A stretch of DNA of 64,000 nt, from assembly GCF_008807075.1 (NCBI RefSeq), contig NZ_CP035632.1, positions 1,364,001 to 1,428,000 on the forward strand, in the 5' to 3' direction. Below are positions 46,783 through 56,463 of this stretch, in pieces; the first letter of the stretch is position 1, and every line of letters starts with the position of its first letter. The position numbers and the translations under genes are program-made. This DNA is from Synechococcus sp. RSCCF101 (GTDB lineage: Bacteria; Cyanobacteriota; Cyanobacteriia; PCC-6307; Cyanobiaceae). The notes under the pieces are model-generated. The model was given only the letters and a program-made list of their open reading frames with translations. It ran no database searches and was not told the DNA's origin.

Positions 46783-48354
46783 ATGCGTACGATAATCGGA
46801 TCACAAGAGTTCAAAGGACGGCAGAGCTTGCTCCTTGAGAGCGTGATGCTCCTTCTTGCAAGCAGCGTTATGGGGGTATTGATATCAGCTAAATCCTTTG
46901 CTCAACCGGCTGAGACCATTACTGGGCAACGCTTCTTGGCTTTTAATCGAAGTCATCAGGTCATCTACTTAAATGAGTTGCTCAGAGGGCAGAGTACCCT
47001 TGTTGATGCTTGTGCGCCCGATCTGACACGCGAAGCTCTTGCTGCTTACCTTGAGGGATGGATTCAGTCTAATCCTATTAGCTTGTCGCGCCCCGTGAAC
47101 GTAAGTTTGCAACGGGCTCTGGATCAACGCTGCCACAACCACCCGCAACCAACTGGCGTTGACACCTCATCGTCCTTGTGGTCTTTACCTGATAGTAGAG
47201 CCACAGAAGTCTCTACTGCAAGTACGAGATTTCCAGCGCCATTCTCAGCGAGTACTACGCTTGGCCAATCAGTCGCAGATCCAAACCAACCACTACTACC
47301 AGAATTCCCAAGACTGAGTGGGATCGTCAAGCTAGGGCTGATCAACCAAACAAGCTTCTCTCGGTCTGAAAGTGAGAATAACTATAATGATCTCTTTGCT
47401 GACTCTACGCTTGCCGCCAGTCTTTTCCTGAGTCCTGAGATCTATTTCTATGGTGCTGTGCGGTATCTTCCACTCGTCTTTCCGCCAAGTCCACGGCGCG
47501 ATCGAGTCTTCGAGGACCAGGCTCTGATTATTGGCGCATTGAATCTAAACTATGAGAACGACAACTTCCTTCTGAGTGCCGGCAAGGGCACAACTTTCTT
47601 CTCCACAGCGTTTCGATCGGCGCCTGGTATCTGGGGTAGAGATGTCGCAGAACGTTTCGTTCGAGTGCCGGTCCGAAACGGCCTGCTAGCTAGTGGCAAG
47701 CTCACTACTTCGAATGTGGGTAATCATGCGTTAACCGGTGGTGTCTTCTATCTTGACACAAGCCCCTTAAGCAAACCCCTTCTCTCAGATTTCCCAAAGC
47801 CAGAGTTGGAAGGTGGTGGTCCTAGCAACACGGGTGACCTCAGCTCCTTCTTTGTGGTCCTAGATTCAAGTTCCTTTTCCCAGGCTCCAGGACTGCGTAC
47901 CCACTTCGGGTTCATGAAGCAACGCGTCAACCGCATTCAACCGCGAGCCCTGCCATTCCCCACTCCTGCGAATGAGATTGCAGATGAGTACCGAGGCGTT
48001 GTGTCGGCCCAATGGCCATTAGAGCTGGGAGAAGACCAACGTATCACTCCGTTTGTCGAGTATGCGCGCATCACTAACTCTGGAGGTCTGCGAGACAGTA
48101 CTCGGGACGTCATGACTGCTAGCGTTCAGTACTTTGCGGGCCAATGGAATGTGGCTATTGCGTCATCACTTTGGCGTGACAATAATCCAGGTCAAGCCAA
48201 AACCACTAACACTCAGATTCAGCTTTCAGGAGGTTACACATTCGATTCTGGCTTGAGCGTTGACATTGGGTATCGCTACCTCGATTCTTCAGATCTCGGC
48301 TTGAGAGATACTCATGCTGCTGGGATATGGATGCAATATCAACTTGGTTTCTGA
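46783..48354 (+). CDS. Outer-membrane beta-barrel protein with N-terminal helical domain
   Basis: 523 residues. An N-terminal hydrophobic helix ending in ISAKSFAQP reads as a signal peptide with late cleavage. A small domain follows with two cysteines (VDACAPDL, ALDQRC), reminiscent of Rap1a-type helical domains. The remainder alternates polar and hydrophobic residues and ends in GIWMQYQLGF; the terminal Phe is typical of outer-membrane barrels. It lies 177 bp after the amidase and shares its lower GC. A porin or surface role is likely; it does not look like the usual S-layer-homology cyanobacterial porins. Confidence 0.6.
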   Translation: MRTIIGSQEFKGRQSLLLESVMLLLASSVMGVLISAKSFAQPAETITGQRFLAFNRSHQVIYLNELLRGQSTLVDACAPDLTREALAAYLEGWIQSNPISLSRPVNVSLQRALDQRCHNHPQPTGVDTSSSLWSLPDSRATEVSTASTRFPAPFSASTTLGQSVADPNQPLLPEFPRLSGIVKLGLINQTSFSRSESENNYNDLFADSTLAASLFLSPEIYFYGAVRYLPLVFPPSPRRDRVFEDQALIIGALNLNYENDNFLLSAGKGTTFFSTAFRSAPGIWGRDVAERFVRVPVRNGLLASGKLTTSNVGNHALTGGVFYLDTSPLSKPLLSDFPKPELEGGGPSNTGDLSSFFVVLDSSSFSQAPGLRTHFGFMKQRVNRIQPRALPFPTPANEIADEYRGVVSAQWPLELGEDQRITPFVEYARITNSGGLRDSTRDVMTASVQYFAGQWNVAIASSLWRDNNPGQAKTTNTQIQLSGGYTFDSGLSVDIGYRYLDSSDLGLRDTHAAGIWMQYQLGF

Positions 48355-48539
48355 TTCGACGACCTGATGTGGATGCTTCATTAGACGCCTCCCACCACTG
48401 AGATCTGAAGCATTGCAAGCCGCTTCTGAGAACGGCCTCCTGCCAATGAGCAAGAGCGGCACCGGCAACCCCGAGTTCAGGGCCAGATTCGGCAAGCGGG
48501 CTTCCATGGGCTGGGACTGCCCTCTCGGCCTGTATCTAC

Positions 48540-49002
48540 GAGTAGCTTTACCCACCGGCTGAACCACAGCCACCAAAGCGTCGGCGCTGAGCGTCTTCAC
48601 CAGGCCGGTGTCCACATCCGCCACCTGGAAGTAGTTGTTGTCCGGTCAACGGGCACCGCCTTCGGCATGGATCACCAGCCCGATCCATTCGGCAGTGAAC
48701 GGCTCCGGGTCGTCGATCAGCACGGTGTCACCGACCTGCACCCGGAGGAAGGCGGCAGGGTCTGCCTGGCGGAGCGGGTCAGTCGGGGACGGCACCAGCG
48801 GATCACGGGGAGCTGCATCCTGCCGCCAGCCCGCAGTGCACTCGGCATCCAAGAAGACTGACAGCCGGTATTCGTAATGCCCGGGAAGCCGGGTCACACG
48901 GCACTGGGTCGGGTCGCTGGTTGGGTGGCCCGGCCTTTCTGTCGCGCAGCACAGGCACGGGCTCGTGGTGGCCTGGACAAGCGCGTGACGGAGGGAGTCC
49001 AC
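48540..49002 (-). pseudogene. DUF3104-like gene interrupted by one in-frame stop
   Basis: The minus strand reads VQVGDTVLIDDPEPFTAEWI, then GLVIHAEGGAR, a TGA (48648-48646), and at once PDNNYFQVADVDTGLVKTLS in the same frame. Together this is the continuous pattern of a DUF3104 (SH3-like) protein, a family I know from marine picocyanobacterial islands. The two halves share one frame, so a single nonsense change, rather than an indel, broke the gene. The frame remains open past the domain to 48289, inside the 3' end of the porin-like gene. Confidence 0.65.
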
Positions 49003-49025
49003 TCACCCCTGTGCCCGTGCATGAC

Positions 49026-49053
49026 AAAGCCCCCGGGCTGACGGCCTAGGGGC
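49026..49053 (-). terminator. Intrinsic terminator after the RTX gene
   Basis: On the minus strand GCCCC and GGGGC close a stem with inner GGC/GCC pairs, followed by TTT at 49028-49026. It begins 30 bp after the RTX stop codon, as expected for its terminator. Confidence 0.55.
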
Positions 49054-49082
49054 AGGAATGAGTTGAAGCTGAGGGGGACTGA

Positions 49083-52000
49083 TCAGACGATCACCACCGA
49101 TTGCTCGCTCACGAGCTGATCAGCAGACACTCCGGTGAAGGTGGTGGTGCCGAAGTCAGTGACCAGCTGAGCGTCGGAGCCGGACTGGACGATGGAATAG
49201 CTGGTATCAGCCTGGATGTGGAACAGATCACCGTGCTCGAAGCTGAAGCCAGAGATGACGTCGTTCCCAGCGGACCAGAGGAAGGCGTCGGCAGCCTCTG
49301 TCCCGGTGATGAAGTCGTCACCAGCGGTGCCGGTGATGGGATCGACAGGTGTCGAATCCGCATCCAGCAGGATCGGCGTGCTGGGATCTTGCACGTTCGC
49401 AGCCGGTCCTGCATTGATCTGCGACCAGGGGTCATCCGCAAGAGGGTCAAAGCCCGACACGACTGTGATGCCTCCCTCGTAAGCGCGAAACTCGTCAACA
49501 GAGATGCCGATCAGATCAATGCGTTGGAAGTGTGTTCCATAGGCGTAGATGGAGGTGTTGGAGGGGTTCCCGCCGTGTCCCTCTTTGATTGTAAAGCTAT
49601 CAATCATTTGCGAAGGATCGATAACCACCGTATCGCCATCAGCGATGCTGAAATCGACGACCGTTGCGTAGCCATCACTCAACACAAAGGCATCGGCTCC
49701 ATCCCCTCCCAGTAGCTCATCCGAGCTGCCGTAGGTGAAGAAGCCGCCCTGAAGGATGTCACGGCCAGTACCACCATGGAGCTGATTGTTGACTCCAGAG
49801 CCGATCAGAACATCATCCCCAGCCAAGCCGTAGACACTGCTATTAGCCGACTGAGCCACTAGTACATCATCCCTCCCCGTACCACCGACAGCAGAATCAA
49901 CGTCGATGGCGGTGCCATCGGCATCAATGACGCGGATGCCTGTGAGGGGATCGAAGGAGCTGCCGCTCTGATCATTGAGAATCGCGATCAGGTCACCGCC
50001 ACTGGAGGCGATTGTTCGGTTCCCATCGGCGTCCACATTCGAGATCAGAAGGTCCGGCATGCCCTCCGCAAAGCTGTAGGCGTCGGCGAGGATCTCGATG
50101 CTGTCCTCCCCGGTGGCATCCTCGATGGTGTTGCTACCGCCGCTGAGCACGAAGGTGTCGACACCACCACGACCGGCGAGGATGTCATCGCCCTCGCCGC
50201 TGGTGAAGATGTTGTCGTTGTCATCACCGCGGATGACGTCGTCGAACATGCTGCCGGTGATGTTCTCAATATCGAACAGCTGGTCTTCAAATGGCTGAGC
50301 ATTGCTTCGATCCGCCATGGTTCCGTGTTTGACGTTGAAGTAGGTGCCGGAGTTGCCGTTACTCCAGCTGACGGTGCTGGTGTCAGCCATATCGACCGTG
50401 ATCCCAAAGGCACGTCGGTTGCCGGCGAGGTCGTAGTGGTAGTAGGCGGTGTCGTTGCCTTCGCCGCCGTGGAGCTGGTTGTTGCCGCCCCCACCCATCA
50501 GGATGTCGTCCCCCCCGAAGCCGTATAGCCTGACGCCGTGATCGTCCGGTGATTCCGGCTGCCAGGACTCGGTGGAGAAGCCGGCGATCACCTCGGCGCC
50601 GTTGGTGCCAGTGAGATGATTGATGTTAATCAGCCCACTTGCCTCCAAAAGAGGAGCACCCACTGCACCCAAGGCCGCCATTTTGTTCTGGCCGAGCCAG
50701 CCGAGGTCGGCGGAGACAGGTTTCTCCAGAGTCTCCAGCTGCGCGCCTGTGGCCACCGCATCGTTGGCGCCATCGAGATAGAGGTAGCTGCGCTGGATGG
50801 AATTGAGCAGGGCAGCGCTCAGATCGCGGTCGCTGAGGGAGCCGTAGGCGTTGCCGAGCTGATCCTTGACCTCATCGAGGTTGAGGGTCACATCGAGGAG
50901 GGGTGTGGCGATGTTCCGCTGGCTGACGAAGAACCCGAAGCCCTGCTGGGGGTCCTTGGCCTCGAAGCTGAGGCGGGTTTCGTTCTCCGGCACCAGATCA
51001 ATGATCACCACGTCCTCCAAGGGGTTAAAGTCAGTGATGATCTGCGACTTCTCCGGTGCGGGGATGTCCATGGTGAGAGATGGAGGCGTCCAGTCAAACT
51101 GGTCATACGTCGGCGAAACGTATCCTGAAATCTTGCCAGCGGCAGAGGACAGAAACCCGACCATGTCCCCAACCACAGGGGTATAGGAGGCAATATCCAG
51201 CCCCCAGTCGCGCACCTCCACGGTCCAGTCGGTCTGTTGGTGATATTCGCTGAACGAGCCTGGATTGAACTCGTAGGTCAGCATCTGCTGCGCGAAGGTG
51301 CTCATGATGAAGGTGTCTGAACCTGAGCCTCCTTCAAGAATATTCTGATCGTATTCCAGGTCATCGTGACTGCCTGTGTGCTTCCCCAACCCGTCAACCC
51401 AGATCACGTCATTACCCTCACCTCCACTCACTGTGTCGCTTCCATAGCCCGTGATGACCAGATCATCTCCTCCACCTCCAATCATTACGTCGGAGCTATA
51501 GCCAAGGCCGTCACCCCTGCGCTCATAGCCAAAGATAGTTTCGGCACTGGCCTCATTCCAGATCTTGTCGTTGTCGCCACTGAAGAGCCTCCAGTTGACG
51601 ATTGTGTCAGATCCGTTGCCGCCCTCCAAAGTGCTATTGTATCCAAATCCGCGATCTTGGGCGACAATTATTGCGTTGTGATCCCCGTCGATCCAGATGT
51701 GCTGATCATTACTGAATGATCCCACAATTGTCGGATCGCCGGATGCAGCCCCCTCGTCGACCACGCGAAGCATCTGCCCACGCTCGAAATGGCTATACTT
51801 TCCAGCCGCAGTCACCGTTGTAGCGTCATCTACTTCGCGTGAAGTGCTGAGAGGGTCTTCCGCGTCTTTATGCACTACCTGATCCCCCGTGTCAGCTGGC
51901 CCATGCGCAGATGGCTGGGGTGGCAATCCGTAATTCGATTCTCCTTGGCCAGAGATCTCAAGTCCAGGATCTGCACTGTTGAGAGGATCTTCGACGTGCG

Positions 52001-52085
52001 AACTAACCCTCAGCGATCCAGAAGCTGAATCAACCGCGTGCTCACTGCTTTGCCGGACCGCAGGACTGATGATTGTGTTGCCCAT
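49083..52085 (-). CDS. RTX-type calcium-binding protein, probably type I secreted
   Basis: A 1000-residue protein with several blocks of glycine-aspartate nonapeptide repeats of the GGxGxDxUx kind (IGGGGDDLVITG, SGGEGNDVIWV, LEGGSGSDTF, MGGGGNNQLHGGEGNDTAYY, LAGRGGVDTFVLSGG, LGGDGADAFVLSDG), which form calcium-stabilised parallel beta-rolls. There is no Sec signal; the C-terminus ends in hydrophobic VVIV, as in many type I substrates. The non-repeat part near residues 260-420 is not recognised. The only exporter genes in the window belong to the SD operon 18 kb away, so shared secretion is possible but unproven. Confidence 0.85.
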   Translation of the reverse strand: MGNTIISPAVRQSSEHAVDSASGSLRVSSHVEDPLNSADPGLEISGQGESNYGLPPQPSAHGPADTGDQVVHKDAEDPLSTSREVDDATTVTAAGKYSHFERGQMLRVVDEGAASGDPTIVGSFSNDQHIWIDGDHNAIIVAQDRGFGYNSTLEGGNGSDTIVNWRLFSGDNDKIWNEASAETIFGYERRGDGLGYSSDVMIGGGGDDLVITGYGSDTVSGGEGNDVIWVDGLGKHTGSHDDLEYDQNILEGGSGSDTFIMSTFAQQMLTYEFNPGSFSEYHQQTDWTVEVRDWGLDIASYTPVVGDMVGFLSSAAGKISGYVSPTYDQFDWTPPSLTMDIPAPEKSQIITDFNPLEDVVIIDLVPENETRLSFEAKDPQQGFGFFVSQRNIATPLLDVTLNLDEVKDQLGNAYGSLSDRDLSAALLNSIQRSYLYLDGANDAVATGAQLETLEKPVSADLGWLGQNKMAALGAVGAPLLEASGLININHLTGTNGAEVIAGFSTESWQPESPDDHGVRLYGFGGDDILMGGGGNNQLHGGEGNDTAYYHYDLAGNRRAFGITVDMADTSTVSWSNGNSGTYFNVKHGTMADRSNAQPFEDQLFDIENITGSMFDDVIRGDDNDNIFTSGEGDDILAGRGGVDTFVLSGGSNTIEDATGEDSIEILADAYSFAEGMPDLLISNVDADGNRTIASSGGDLIAILNDQSGSSFDPLTGIRVIDADGTAIDVDSAVGGTGRDDVLVAQSANSSVYGLAGDDVLIGSGVNNQLHGGTGRDILQGGFFTYGSSDELLGGDGADAFVLSDGYATVVDFSIADGDTVVIDPSQMIDSFTIKEGHGGNPSNTSIYAYGTHFQRIDLIGISVDEFRAYEGGITVVSGFDPLADDPWSQINAGPAANVQDPSTPILLDADSTPVDPITGTAGDDFITGTEAADAFLWSAGNDVISGFSFEHGDLFHIQADTSYSIVQSGSDAQLVTDFGTTTFTGVSADQLVSEQSVVIV

Positions 52086-52207
52086 TGATCTGCCTCCATG
52101 AATGAATGAATAACCGACCAGGGCATGCCGTTATCCCAGTTCACGAAGAACCGTCGTCACTACAGTCGCCCTGTCACTTCATGCTCCGCCTCATTCACAG
52201 GCACCGC

Positions 52208-52225
52208 ATCCTTCATCTGAAGGAT
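52208..52225. promoter_or_regulatory. Near-palindrome upstream of the RTX gene
   Basis: ATCCTTCA (52208-52215) and TGAAGGAT (52218-52225) are perfect inverted repeats two bases apart, 123 bp upstream of the RTX start codon. The 2-nt spacing suits a dimeric protein-binding site better than a hairpin. A related half-site, AAATGAAGG, follows at about 52240, and a similar AATGAAGGATATGGGG occurs near 44713. Confidence 0.4.
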
Positions 52226-52374
52226 ACGGGGGGAGAACCCTACAAATGAAGGGGTGTGGTGCTCGTAACATGAGATCTGCCACCTCTGGCCCATCCCTCA
52301 AGCCGGGGATCTGTTGCTTCTGACTCCTCTGGACTGGAACGATTCATCAATGGGTTGCACTTTCGTGCCCCCGG

Positions 52375-52794
52375 TCACATGTCAGTTGCAATCCTGTTCA
52401 ACCCGGCACATGACTCTCCCCGCAGCGGCGCCTCATCTGGACCAGCGGCATTGATCTCGGTAGCGGAAGTGGATCCGCGCCAGCCTCTCCTCCACCAGGC
52501 GCTTCCCACGTTCACCCCGGCCGTGGTCCAGACCTCCCCCACGGTCCGGCCGAAGCGGTCGGTAGTGAGCGGCTCCACCTGGATCCCGCTGGTGGTCAGC
52601 TGCTGCAGGCGGCGCGTGGCTGCGGCGGCGCTGGGCTGGCCCCGCTCTGGGGTGTCCATGCAGGCCAGCCGGATCCGTTCTCCACCCCGCAGCATCAGGG
52701 TGTCGCCGTCGATCACCCGTTCCACCTGTGCAGCGCCGCCGGCGCCGCAGCCCACCAGCAGGGCTGCGAGGAGGAGCTGGGCGTGGGGGGTCAT
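52375..52794 (-). pseudogene. Thermonuclease-like gene with a probable frameshift
   Basis: The first ~95 residues are a good staphylococcal-nuclease domain with a lipoprotein-like signal (LLLAALLVGC) and VIDGDTLMLRGGERIRLACM, with DTPE and DRFGRTVGEVW following. After VNVG the open frame becomes unlike the family, while the next frame reads KRLVEERLARIHFRYRDQC, the expected continuation. A lost G in the G-run at about 52504-52507 (minus strand gtggg) explains both. The reading is therefore a damaged secreted nuclease. Its ATG overlaps the stop of the upstream small gene. Confidence 0.65.
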
Positions 52795-52994
52795 GTGTAG
52801 AGGGCGGGGAAGTCCCGCCCGGGATCGGTGATCTGTTGCTTCAGGTCGAGGTCAGCGGCGTTTTCGGGGTGGTGGAGGTAGGCGGCGAGGAGCCGTGCTG
52901 CGTCCAGCACGCCGCTGCAGAAGCTCTGATGACTGATGAACACCCTGGAGTCCGCCCGGCACCCGGTCCGGTTGGCTGGGGGCGCCGTCGCCAT
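52791..52994 (-). CDS. Small protein coupled to the thermonuclease gene
   Basis: 67 residues from ATG 52994; its stop overlaps the nuclease start in an ATGA quartet. The helical C-terminal half (SGVLDAARLLAAYLHHPENA, then DLKQQITDPGRDF) looks like a genuine protein. The family is unknown. A pair of GTGTGCA heptamers (minus strand) lies about 70-85 bp upstream. Confidence 0.45.
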   Translation of the reverse strand: MATAPPANRTGCRADSRVFISHQSFCSGVLDAARLLAAYLHHPENAADLDLKQQITDPGRDFPALYT

Positions 52995-53190
52995 CGTGGT
53001 TGCACCGATCCAGCACGATCATCCAGAGACGCATCCCGAAGCCCGACTGATTCAGTCCCACCTGCACACGATCTGCACACCTTTCCAGGATGTCCCGAGG
53101 AGAACCCTCTCCACGACTGAGATCTAAGCCGAGTGGAGCTTGCCAGCGAAGCAACGGCGGACTGACGCCAGAACAACGAGCGCTGCCAAC

Positions 53191-53213
53191 AAAAAAGCCC
53201 CCTTGCGGGGGCT
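53191..53213 (-). terminator. Rho-independent terminator of psbDC
   Basis: On the minus strand AGCCCCC, GCAA loop, GGGGGCT followed by a run of T (53196-53191). The 7-bp GC stem plus T-run is a textbook intrinsic terminator, about 40 bp past the psbC stop codon. Confidence 0.88.
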
Positions 53214-53253
53214 TGTGCGTTGCTGACGATGCAGCGTGTGCTGAACCGATGGT

Positions 53254-54642
53254 TCAGTCGAGATCCGGCATGGCCAGGGTGGGCTCGGCCTGACGGTCGA
53301 TTCCCTTCTCGAAACCGGCAGCAGCGGCGCGGGCGCGACCGGCGTGCCAGAGGTGACCCACCAGGAAGAAGAAGGCCAGCACGAACTGCGTGGCGGCCAG
53401 CCACTGGCGGATGTTCACGAAGTTGACCGAGTTGGGCTCCGTGATGATGCCGCCCACCGAGTTGAGGGAGGCATTGGGGGCGTGGGTCATGTATTCAGCT
53501 GCGCGGCGCACCTGCCAGGGCTGAATGTCGTTCTGGAGCTTGTCGAGGCTCAGGCCGTTGGGACCACGCAGGGGCTCCAGCCAGGGGCCGCGGAAGTCCC
53601 AGAAGCGCATGGTCTCACCGCCGAAGATGATCTCACCGGTGGGTGAACGCATCAGGTACTTGCCCAGACCGGTGGGGCCCATGGCCGAACCGATGTTGGC
53701 GCCGAGGCGCTGGTCACGCACCAGGAAGGTGAAGCTCTGGGCCTGGGAGGCTTCGGCGTTGGTGGGGCCGTAGAACTCCGAGGGATAGGCGGTGTTGTTG
53801 AACCAGATGAAGGCCGAGGCGATGAAGCTCATGAAGCTCAGAGCGCCGAGGCTGTAGCTCAGGTAGGCCTCACCATTCCAGATGAAGGCACGGCGCACCC
53901 AGCCGAAGGGCTTGGTGACCACGTGGTAGATGCCACCGAAGATCAGGATCAGGCCGAGCCAGATGTGGCCGCCGATGATGTCTTCCATCGAGTTGACCCC
54001 GATGATCCAGCCCTCGCCACCGAAGGGAGCGCGGAACAAGTAGCCGAAGATCACACCCGGATCGAGGGTCGGGTTGGTGATCAGACGCACGTCGCCGCCA
54101 CCGGGTGCCCAGGTGTCGTAGACGCCGCCGAAGAACATGGCCTTGAACACCAGCAGCAGTGCACCCACACCGAGAAGGATGAGGTGGTAACCGATGATGT
54201 TGGTCATCTGGTTCTTGTCGCGCCAGTCCTGGGAGAAGAACGTGGAGTAGTTCTCCAGAATTTCAGGACCACGCAGAGCGTGATACAGACCGCCCACGCC
54301 GAGAACGGCGGAGCTGATCAGGTGCAGCACACCGACCACGAAGAAGGGGTAGAGGTCGGTGACCTCACCGCCTGGGCCGACGCCGTAGCCGAGGGTGGCC
54401 ACGTGGGGGAACAGGATCAGGCCCTGCTCGTACATCGGCTTGTCGAAGGTGAAGTGGCTCACCTCGAAGAGCATCATGGCTCCGGCCCAGAAGACCATCA
54501 GACCGGCGTGGGCGACGTGAGCACCCAGAAGACGGCCGGACAGATTGATCAGTCGGGCGTTACCAGCCCACCAGGCATAGCCGGTGGAGTCGAGGTCTTT
54601 GCCGCCGACGGCGACAAGACCGGGATTAAAGGGCGTTTCCAC
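53254..54642 (-). CDS. psbC: Photosystem II CP43 protein
   Basis: Chlorophyll-binding inner antenna of photosystem II and ligand donor to the oxygen-evolving cluster. The GTG start at 54642 gives the usual [18 protein letters not shown]-terminus and 462 residues; the longer open frame reads through the end of psbD. The [14 protein letters not shown] motif, whose Glu and Arg contact the Mn4Ca cluster, is present, as are the chlorophyll-binding membrane segments. It overlaps psbD by 17 nt and a strong terminator follows. Confidence 0.98.
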   Translation of the reverse strand: METPFNPGLVAVGGKDLDSTGYAWWAGNARLINLSGRLLGAHVAHAGLMVFWAGAMMLFEVSHFTFDKPMYEQGLILFPHVATLGYGVGPGGEVTDLYPFFVVGVLHLISSAVLGVGGLYHALRGPEILENYSTFFSQDWRDKNQMTNIIGYHLILLGVGALLLVFKAMFFGGVYDTWAPGGGDVRLITNPTLDPGVIFGYLFRAPFGGEGWIIGVNSMEDIIGGHIWLGLILIFGGIYHVVTKPFGWVRRAFIWNGEAYLSYSLGALSFMSFIASAFIWFNNTAYPSEFYGPTNAEASQAQSFTFLVRDQRLGANIGSAMGPTGLGKYLMRSPTGEIIFGGETMRFWDFRGPWLEPLRGPNGLSLDKLQNDIQPWQVRRAAEYMTHAPNASLNSVGGIITEPNSVNFVNIRQWLAATQFVLAFFFLVGHLWHAGRARAAAAGFEKGIDRQAEPTLAMPDLD

Positions 54643-55681
54643 GGGGCAGAACCTCTTCAGGGAAGACGAAGTTTTCGTGCGGTTGGTCCGCTGGTGCCAT
54701 CCAGGCACGCAGACCTTCATTCAGCAGAATGTTCTTGGTGTAGAACGTCTCGAACTCAGGATCCTCTGCTGCACGGATCTCCTGCGACACGAAGTCATAC
54801 GCACGCAGGTTCAGCGCCAGACCGATGATCCCGATCGAGCTCGTCCACAGGCCCATCACAGGCACGAACAGCATGAAGAAGTGCAGCCAGCGCTTGTTCG
54901 AGAACGCAATCCCGAAAATCTGGCTCCAGAAACGGTTGGCCGTCACCATCGAGTAGGTCTCCTCCTCCTGCGTCGGCTCGAACGCCTTGAAGGTGTTGGC
55001 CTGCTCGCCGTCCTCGAACAGCGTGTTCTCCACCGTGGCTCCGTGGATCGCGCACAACAGCGCGCCACCCAGAATGCCGGCCACGCCCATCATGTGGAAC
55101 GGGTTCAGCGTCCAGTTGTGGAAGCCCTGCAGGAACAGCAGGAAGCGGAAAATCGCCGCCACGCCGAAGCTCGGCGCGAAGAACCAGCTGCTCTGGCCCA
55201 GCGGATACATCAGGAACACGCTCACGAACACCGCGATCGGGCCTGAGAAGGCAATCGCGTTGTACGGGCGGATGCCCACCAGACGGGCAATCTCGAACTG
55301 ACGCAGCATGAAGCCGATCAGCGCGAAGGCGCCGTGCAGCGCCACGAAGGCCCACAGGCCTCCCAGCTGGCACCAGCGCACAAAATCGCCCTGGGCCTCA
55401 GGGCCCCAGAGCAGCAGCAGGCTGTGGCCCATCGCGTCGGCCGGTGTGCTCACCGCCGCGGTCAGGAAGTTGCAACCCTCCAGGTACGACGACGCAATTC
55501 CGTGCGTGTACCAGGAGGTCACGAAGGTCGTGCCGGTCAGCCAGCCGCCGATCGCCAGGTAGGCGGTCGGGAACAGCAGGATGCCGGACCAGCCGACAAA
55601 AACAAAGCGGTCGCGCTTCAACCAGTCATCGAGGACGTCAAACCATCCCCGCTGTGGCGCGCGCCCTACAGCGATCGTCAT
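54626..55681 (-). CDS. psbD: Photosystem II D2 protein
   Basis: Reaction-centre subunit that binds P680, the pheophytins and quinone QA. The 351 residues match full-length D2, starting [20 protein letters not shown] and containing [28 protein letters not shown] (His ligand region) and the C-terminal [15 protein letters not shown]. It is the first gene of the psbD-psbC pair. Picocyanobacteria often carry a second psbD copy elsewhere; only this one is visible here. Confidence 0.98.
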   Translation of the reverse strand: MTIAVGRAPQRGWFDVLDDWLKRDRFVFVGWSGILLFPTAYLAIGGWLTGTTFVTSWYTHGIASSYLEGCNFLTAAVSTPADAMGHSLLLLWGPEAQGDFVRWCQLGGLWAFVALHGAFALIGFMLRQFEIARLVGIRPYNAIAFSGPIAVFVSVFLMYPLGQSSWFFAPSFGVAAIFRFLLFLQGFHNWTLNPFHMMGVAGILGGALLCAIHGATVENTLFEDGEQANTFKAFEPTQEEETYSMVTANRFWSQIFGIAFSNKRWLHFFMLFVPVMGLWTSSIGIIGLALNLRAYDFVSQEIRAAEDPEFETFYTKNILLNEGLRAWMAPADQPHENFVFPEEVLPRGNAL

Positions 55682-55823
55682 GAGTGAAACGGTGCGGAAA
55701 ACCCGCGGGCTGTGGGATACCGAGCGACCTTAACAACCGTGACAGGGACGACGCGGCCGTGCCGTGACAGCTGACATCGCTTGTAGTGCAGCGGCCGTCA
55801 GGGTTCGCTGTCGCTCGGTCAGG

Positions 55824-56420
55824 ATGCCGCTGTTCTCCTCTGCTTCTCGCCCCGTGTCCTCCTCCCCGACACTGGCCTCCGATCCCAGCCAGACGCTGCT
55901 GGAGACCCGTGTGATCGGGTCGCGGCGCCTCTCCAACGTGCTGGTGGCCTCGATGGTGAGCATCGGCGGCATCGGCTTTCTGCTGGCCTCCCTCTCCAGC
56001 TACCTCGGCCGCGACCTGCTGCCGGTGGGCCAGCCCTCCCACCTGATCTGGATCCCTCAGGGGCTGGTGATGGGGCTGTACAGCATCGCCGCGGCCCTGC
56101 TGGCCACCTATCTGTGGTCGGTGATCGCCATCGATGTGGGATCCGGCACCAACCGCTTCGATCGCAGCGCCGGACTCCTCACCGTGCGGCGCCGCGGCTT
56201 CCGCCAGTGGATCGAGGTGGAGGTGGCCCTCCCCGATGTGCTCGCGGTGAAGGTGGAGGTGCGCGACGGCTTCAATCCCAGACGCCGCGTCAGCCTCCGC
56301 ATCCGCGGCCGGCGCGACCTGCCCCTGACCCGGGTGGGTGAGCCGCTGCCCATCGCCGATCTGGAACGGGACGGCGCCCAGCTGGCCCGCTTCCTCTCCG
56401 TGCCTCTCGAAGGTCTCTGA
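55824..56420 (+). CDS. ycf4: Photosystem I assembly protein Ycf4
   Basis: Thylakoid membrane factor that assists photosystem I assembly. From ATG 55824 it has 198 residues, close to the family norm; the frame is open further upstream to 55764. Two membrane helices are evident ([20 protein letters not shown] and [20 protein letters not shown]), followed by the soluble domain with [20 protein letters not shown]. It is divergent from psbD, sharing a short promoter region. Confidence 0.92.
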   Translation: MPLFSSASRPVSSSPTLASDPSQTLLETRVIGSRRLSNVLVASMVSIGGIGFLLASLSSYLGRDLLPVGQPSHLIWIPQGLVMGLYSIAAALLATYLWSVIAIDVGSGTNRFDRSAGLLTVRRRGFRQWIEVEVALPDVLAVKVEVRDGFNPRRRVSLRIRGRRDLPLTRVGEPLPIADLERDGAQLARFLSVPLEGL

Positions 56421-56463
56421 ACCACCGGCCCTTCCATACCTGCCCCGCTCCGGCTTCACCCCC

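Noticed and set aside
54643-54720. Longer N-terminus for psbC
   Set aside because: The extra 26 codons are the end of psbD in another frame; the conserved GTG start with ETPFNPGL is at 54642.
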